From: Dyella sp. ASV21
Lineage (GTDB): Bacteria; Pseudomonadota; Gammaproteobacteria; Xanthomonadales; Rhodanobacteraceae
Direction of reading: 5' to 3'
NCBI RefSeq assembly: GCF_016428975.1
Contig: NZ_JAELTT010000013.1
Location: forward strand, 1-64,000
Length of the DNA stretch: 64,000 bases
Position numbers and translations under genes: made by a program
Notes under the pieces: generated by a model
What the model saw: only the letters and a program-made list of their open reading frames with translations
Told to the model about the DNA's origin: nothing
Databases searched by the model: none
Part shown: positions 59,986 through 64,000 of the stretch, one piece after another
How positions within the stretch are numbered: position 1 is the first letter of the stretch
How the letters are laid out: each line of letters starts with the position of its first letter

Positions 59986-62373
59986 TCAGTTACGCAGCGG
60001 CTTGCCGGTGGTCATGGTGTGCGCGATGCGGGCCTGGGTTTTCTCGGTCTTGGCCAGCTCCACGAAGTGCTTGCGCTCAAGCTGGAGCAGCCATTCCTCA
60101 TCCACCTGCGAGCCGCGTTCGATCTTGCCGCCGCATAGCGTGTCCGCAATGCGTGTGGCGATGGCCACGTCATGCGGCGAGGCGAAATAGCCCTCGGCGA
60201 GGTTGGCGAGCGAGGCCTGGAACGTAGCCGTGCCCACGTCGCCGGCCACCGGGATAGTGCGTGCCATCATCGGCGGGCGGTAGCCGCTTTCCGCCAGCGA
60301 CAGGGCGATCTTCTTGGCCACGTAAAGCAGCTCGTAGGCGTTGAACACCACCACGTCGCTGTCGCGCAGCAGGCCCAGTTGCTTGGCTTCCATCGCGCTG
60401 CCGGACACCTTGGCCATGGCGATCGTCTCGAACACCTTCTTCAGCGCTTCGAACGGATCTTCCGGGTTGGTCTTGGCGGCGCGAATAGCCAGCTCGTGCA
60501 GGCCGCCACCGGCCGGCAACAGGCCCACGCCAGCCTCGACCAGGCCGATGTAGCTTTCCAGCGCGGCCACGGTGCGAGCCGAGTGCATCTGGAACTCACA
60601 GCCGCCGCCCAAGGCCAGGCCGCGCACGGCCGACACCACCGGTACCAGCGAGTGCTTGATGCGCATGCTGGTGGCCTGGAAGTTGGCGACCATCTTCTCG
60701 AAATCGTCGAACTTGCCGGCCTGCAGCAGGCCCAGTGCGCCCTTGAGGTCGGCGCCGGCCGAGAACGGCTCGCCGGCCTGCCAGATCACCACGGCCTTGA
60801 GCTGCTGCTCGGCGACATCGATCGCCTGCTGCACGCCATTGAGCACGTGGTCGTTTACCGTGTTCATCTTGGTCTTGAACGAGATGATGCCCACGCCATC
60901 GTCGCCCAGCGTCCACAGGCGCACGCCGTCGTTCTCCCACACCGTGGTGCCCTGGTCGAACTTCTCGCCCAGGATCGGATCGGGGAACAGCTGGCGCTGG
61001 TACACCGGATGCTGCGAACGCGGCTTGTAGCTGCCCGACGCGGCCGACCAGGAGCCGTCCTTGCCGTGCACGCCGTTGCGGCCGTCGGTAACCCAGGCCG
61101 GCAGCGGGGCGCTGCTCATGGCCTTGCCGGCGGCGATGTCTTCGGCGATCCACGCCGTTACCTGCTGCCAGCCAGCGGCCTGCCAGGTTTCGAACGGGCC
61201 GAGCTTCCAGCCATAGCCCCAGCGGATGGCGAAGTCGACATCGCGTGCGGTGTCGGCGATATCGGCCAGGTGATAGGCGGAGTAGTGGAACAGGTCGCGG
61301 AAGGTCGCCCACAGGAACTGCGCCTGCGGATCGGCCGAGGCGCGCAGCTGGCCGAACTTCTCGGCCGGGTCCTTGATGGCGAGGATGGCGGCCACTTCGT
61401 CCGAGGCCTTCTGCTCGGACAGGCGGTAATCCTGTTTGGCCACGTCCAGCACGACGATGTCTTTACCGGCCTTGCGGTAGAAGCCTGCGCCGGTCTTCTG
61501 GCCCAGCGCGCCCTTCTCGATCAGGGCGGAGAGCCACACCGGGGCCTTGAAGTACGCGTGCCACGGATCATCGGCCAGTGTATCGGCCATGGTTTTGATC
61601 ACGTGCGCCATGGTATCCAGGCCCACTACGTCGGCGGTGCGGTAGGTGGCGCTTTTGGGGCGACCCACGGCCGGGCCGGTCAGCGCGTCGACGGTGTCGA
61701 AGCCCAGGCCGAACTGCTGGGTGTGGTGCATGGTGGCCAGCATGGAGAACACGCCGATGCGGTTGCCAATGAAGTTCGGCGTGTCCTTGGCGTACACCAC
61801 GCCCTTGCCGAGCGCGGTGGTGAGGAATGCCTCCAGGCCTTCCAGCACGTTCTTGTCCGTGAGCTTGGTCGGGATCAGCTCGACCAGATGCATGTAGCGC
61901 GGCGGGTTGAAGAAGTGCACGCCGCTAAAGCGATGGCGCATTTCTTCCGGCAGCGCTTCGGCCAGCCCATTGATGGACAGGCCGGAGGTGTTGGAGGCAA
62001 TCACGGCGGTGGGCGATAGGTGCGAAGCGATCTTCTTGTAGAGATCCAGCTTCCAGTCCATGCGTTCGGCGATGGCTTCGATCACCAGGTCCACGTCCTT
62101 GAGGTGATCCAGGTCATCGTCATAGTTGGCCGGGATAATGGCCGCGCCTATGGTTTTGTCGGCCAGCGGTGCCGGCGACAGCTTCTGCAGGTTGGCGATG
62201 GCCTTCAAGGCGATGCCGCTCTTGGGGCCTTCCTTCGCGGCCAGGTCGAACAGCACGGTTTCTACACCGGCGTTGGTCAGGTGTGCGGCGATCTGCGCGC
62301 CCATGACGCCAGCGCCGAGCACGGCGGCCTTGCGGATCCGTAGCGCTGCCTTGGGGGTGGATGGAGCAGTCAT
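59986..62373 (-). CDS. fadB: 3-hydroxyacyl-CoA dehydrogenase/enoyl-CoA hydratase fusion (FadN domain order)
   Basis: A 795-residue bifunctional beta-oxidation enzyme. The NAD-binding dehydrogenase comes first (KAAVLGAGVMGAQIAAHLTNAGVETVLFDL, about 14-43; then SNTSGLSI and the HFFNPPRYMHLVELI motif), and a crotonase-type hydratase follows in the C-terminal half (IWQAGEPFSAGADLKGALGL; LALGGGCEFQMHSARTVAALESYIGLVEAGVGLLPAGGG). This order is the reverse of E. coli FadB and matches B. subtilis FadN. Start at 62373 with GGAG upstream. It lies between psrA and fadA. Confidence 0.93.
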   Translation of the reverse strand: MTAPSTPKAALRIRKAAVLGAGVMGAQIAAHLTNAGVETVLFDLAAKEGPKSGIALKAIANLQKLSPAPLADKTIGAAIIPANYDDDLDHLKDVDLVIEAIAERMDWKLDLYKKIASHLSPTAVIASNTSGLSINGLAEALPEEMRHRFSGVHFFNPPRYMHLVELIPTKLTDKNVLEGLEAFLTTALGKGVVYAKDTPNFIGNRIGVFSMLATMHHTQQFGLGFDTVDALTGPAVGRPKSATYRTADVVGLDTMAHVIKTMADTLADDPWHAYFKAPVWLSALIEKGALGQKTGAGFYRKAGKDIVVLDVAKQDYRLSEQKASDEVAAILAIKDPAEKFGQLRASADPQAQFLWATFRDLFHYSAYHLADIADTARDVDFAIRWGYGWKLGPFETWQAAGWQQVTAWIAEDIAAGKAMSSAPLPAWVTDGRNGVHGKDGSWSAASGSYKPRSQHPVYQRQLFPDPILGEKFDQGTTVWENDGVRLWTLGDDGVGIISFKTKMNTVNDHVLNGVQQAIDVAEQQLKAVVIWQAGEPFSAGADLKGALGLLQAGKFDDFEKMVANFQATSMRIKHSLVPVVSAVRGLALGGGCEFQMHSARTVAALESYIGLVEAGVGLLPAGGGLHELAIRAAKTNPEDPFEALKKVFETIAMAKVSGSAMEAKQLGLLRDSDVVVFNAYELLYVAKKIALSLAESGYRPPMMARTIPVAGDVGTATFQASLANLAEGYFASPHDVAIATRIADTLCGGKIERGSQVDEEWLLQLERKHFVELAKTEKTQARIAHTMTTGKPLRN

Positions 62374-62447
62374 TGTTTTCTCCGTAGTGCGAGACGCATG
62401 AAGGTGAAACGGTCGGCCGTCGCCGGCCGGGAAGACAAAACTGAGTA

Positions 62448-63071
62448 TCAGGGTGACTTGAGACCGGATGCGGCGAAGCGGATCAGGTGCGCGGCAGTCT
62501 CTTCGCGGTGGCGCTCTTCGGGCACATCGCTTTTGCGCTGGATCATGCCGAAGCCGGACATGGCGTGGGTCAGCGCGCCGGTCACCAAGTCCACGCGCCA
62601 ATACAGCTCCTCCTTGCTCAGGTGGGGCAGCAGGCGTGCGAACTCGGCGGTGAACTGGCGCATGACATGGCCGTAGTTGTCCGAAAGGAACTTGCGCAGG
62701 GTGTCATCGTGCTCGGCGAAGGCGCGGGCCAGCACGCGCATAAAGAGCGAACCGCTGCCATCGTGGGAGAGCTCCAGTGCAGGCCCGATGAAGGCTGCCA
62801 GCACATCCTCCACGCTGGTCTCCGGCTGGCCGGCCACGCGTTGCAGGGCGGCCATGCGGCGACCGTTGAGCTGGTCCAGGCGGCGGCGAAAGACCTCCTC
62901 GATGAGGCGATCCTTGGAGCCGAAGTGGTAATTCACGGCCGCCAGGTTCACCCCGGCCGCGGCGGTGAGCTGCCGTAGCGAGGCGCCCTCAAAGCCGTGG
63001 CGGGCGAATAATTCCTCGGCGGCGCCGAGGATGCGTTCCTTGGTCGGCAGGGCTGCGCTGTGGGCAGGCAT
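62448..63071 (-). CDS. psrA: TetR-family fatty-acid regulator, PsrA-like
   Basis: A 207-residue repressor. The HTH (TKERILGAAEELFARHGFEGASLRQLTAAAGVNLAAVNYHFGSKDRLIEEVF, about 10-61) closely resembles Pseudomonas PsrA, including GVNLAAVNYHFGSK. PsrA senses long-chain fatty acids and represses beta-oxidation genes. First gene of an apparent psrA-fadB-fadA operon (74-bp and 89-bp gaps), preceded by two PsrA-type palindromes. ATG at 63071 chosen for homology. Confidence 0.85.
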   Translation of the reverse strand: MPAHSAALPTKERILGAAEELFARHGFEGASLRQLTAAAGVNLAAVNYHFGSKDRLIEEVFRRRLDQLNGRRMAALQRVAGQPETSVEDVLAAFIGPALELSHDGSGSLFMRVLARAFAEHDDTLRKFLSDNYGHVMRQFTAEFARLLPHLSKEELYWRVDLVTGALTHAMSGFGMIQRKSDVPEERHREETAAHLIRFAASGLKSP

Positions 63072-63094
63072 GGTCCGTGGGCCTCGACGAAGAA

Positions 63095-63110
63095 TCAAAC
63101 GATCGTTTGA
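63095..63110. promoter_or_regulatory. PsrA-type operator O1
   Basis: TCAAACGATCGTTTGA, a perfect 16-bp palindrome 24 bp before the psrA ATG, matching the PsrA pattern CAAAC-N4-GTTTG. Confidence 0.85.
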
Positions 63111-63135
63111 GCATACGTCGGTCGGTTCGCCACCG

Positions 63136-63151
63136 TCAAACGATCGTTTGG
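63136..63151. promoter_or_regulatory. PsrA-type operator O2
   Basis: TCAAACGATCGTTTGG contains the perfect palindrome CAAACGATCGTTTG. Its centre is 41 bp from O1, close to four helical turns, so repressors would sit on the same face. Confidence 0.85.
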
Positions 63152-63307
63152 GATTGGCCGGAAAAGCCCTGCGTCCAGTTTGCGTATGGGTTAGAATCTG
63201 TCAGACTTTCGTGAGCTAAATCCGCAAATCTTGTCGAGATTTGGCATAACTTCGCCGGCACAGACCGGACCGCCCATTCAGTTACCCGTTTTCCCGGAGC
63301 AGATCCC

Positions 63308-63733
63308 ATGGCGCTGGAGCGCACCCTTTCCATTATCAAGCCCGACGCTGTCGCCAAGAACGTGATCGGTGAAATCTACGCCCGTTTCGAAAAGGCTGGC
63401 CTCAAGGTTGTGGCCGCCAAGATGAAGCACCTGTCGCGCCAGGAAGCCGAAGGCTTCTACGCCGTGCACAAGGAGCGTCCGTTCTTCAATGCGCTGGTCG
63501 AGTTCATGATCTCCGGCCCGGTGATGATCCAGGCGCTGCAGGGTGAGAACGCCATCCTCAAGCATCGCGAGCTGATGGGTGCCACCAATCCGAAGGAAGC
63601 TGCACCGGGCACCATTCGTGCCGATTTTGCAGACTCCATCGATGCGAATGCGGTGCATGGTTCGGACGCGGCGGAAACGGCTGCTGTCGAGATCGCGTAC
63701 TTCTTCGCCTCGACGGACGTTTTCTCCCGCTGA
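63308..63733 (+). CDS. ndk: Nucleoside diphosphate kinase
   Basis: Balances NTP pools. 141 residues: [42 protein letters not shown], the active-site segment [20 protein letters not shown] with the phosphorylated His (about 117), and [18 protein letters not shown]. Followed 12 bp later by rlmN, a conserved pair. Confidence 0.97.
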   Translation: MALERTLSIIKPDAVAKNVIGEIYARFEKAGLKVVAAKMKHLSRQEAEGFYAVHKERPFFNALVEFMISGPVMIQALQGENAILKHRELMGATNPKEAAPGTIRADFADSIDANAVHGSDAAETAAVEIAYFFASTDVFSR

Positions 63734-63745
63734 GGTATGTCGTTG

Positions 63746-64000
63746 TGAACCAGGCTGTCGTCAATCCACCGGAAAAGGTCAACCTGCTCGATTTCGATCG
63801 CCAGGGCTTGCGTGATTTCTTCGCGCAGCTGGGCGAGAAGCCTTATCGCGCCGAACAGGTGATGAAGTGGATCTACCATCGCCTGGAAGACAACTTCGAA
63901 AACATGACCGATGTCGGCAAGGCGCTGCGAACCAAGCTTGAAGCGTCGTGCTACATCGGGCCGCCCAAGACCATGTTCGACAAGGGTGCCGCCGACGGCA
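63746..64000 (+). CDS. rlmN: 23S rRNA/tRNA adenine-C2 methyltransferase RlmN, N-terminal part
   Basis: Radical-SAM enzyme that methylates A2503 of 23S rRNA and A37 of some tRNAs. A GTG at 63746, with GAGG upstream, starts [72 protein letters not shown], the typical N-terminal helical domain. 85 codons are inside the window; the radical-SAM core lies beyond the edge. Confidence 0.93.

Overview
The window is chromosomal DNA of a GC-rich gammaproteobacterium of the Xanthomonadales, most likely the Rhodanobacteraceae (Dyella, Luteibacter or Rhodanobacter type). Supporting features are the blocks smpB-ratA-rnfH-bamE-fur, recN-hrcA-grpE-dnaK-dnaJ, carAB-greA, cmk-rpsA-ihfB-lapAB and ndk-rlmN, a 41-residue GTG-initiated L36 of the Xanthomonas kind, and a cysteine-free Fur. 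The genus is an inference; no 16S rRNA gene is present.

Layout. 1-440 is the end of an IS3-type element and a gene-less stretch abutting the 3' end of ssrA (tmRNA, minus strand), which looks like the edge of an integrated island. 900-3900 holds a GNAT acetyltransferase and the smpB/ratA/rnfH/bamE/fur group. 4090-6650 holds a divergent MASE1 histidine kinase and NarL-type response regulator. Just downstream of the kinase is a strongly structured, GGA-rich RNA that resembles CsrA/RsmA-titrating sRNAs. 6966-13837 is recN and the heat-shock operon. 13972-22773 carries dapB, pdxY, a manganese (yybP-ykoY) riboswitch in front of a cation antiporter, a 2OG oxygenase, carA-carB and greA. 22.9-29 kb is a mixed region with a CPBP protease and TetR pair sharing a perfect palindrome, rpmJ, a LysR regulator, a C-rich-loop sRNA candidate, fadH, an acyl-CoA-binding protein and cmk. 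29.8-37.3 kb is rpsA-ihfB-lapA-lapB followed by a WbpL-like transferase, a WbpM-like dehydratase and galU.

37.3-50.6 kb is an accessory adhesion region: a chaperone-usher fimbrial cluster (two-domain adhesin, two paralogous pilins, chaperone, usher) and a 1724-residue autotransporter built on 204-bp repeats, with several long spacers. 50.9-58.6 kb is mixed metabolism: an FAD amine oxidase with a CsaA-like protein, a pirin, tRNA-Gly and a CycA-type permease, a 2OG oxygenase, DUF2058, DUF202 and an SDR. 58.7-63.2 kb is a psrA-fadB-fadA beta-oxidation operon preceded by two CAAACGATCGTTTG operators. A near-copy of that operator sits in front of fadH 35 kb away, suggesting one fatty-acid regulon. 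The window ends with ndk and the start of rlmN.

The observations most worth following are the GGA-hairpin RNA beside the two-component system, the possible matching GGA hairpins in the second pilin leader, the C-rich-loop sRNA candidate, the Mn riboswitch on a CaCA-type antiporter, the PsrA-type operator set, and a conversion-like tract in the autotransporter repeats.
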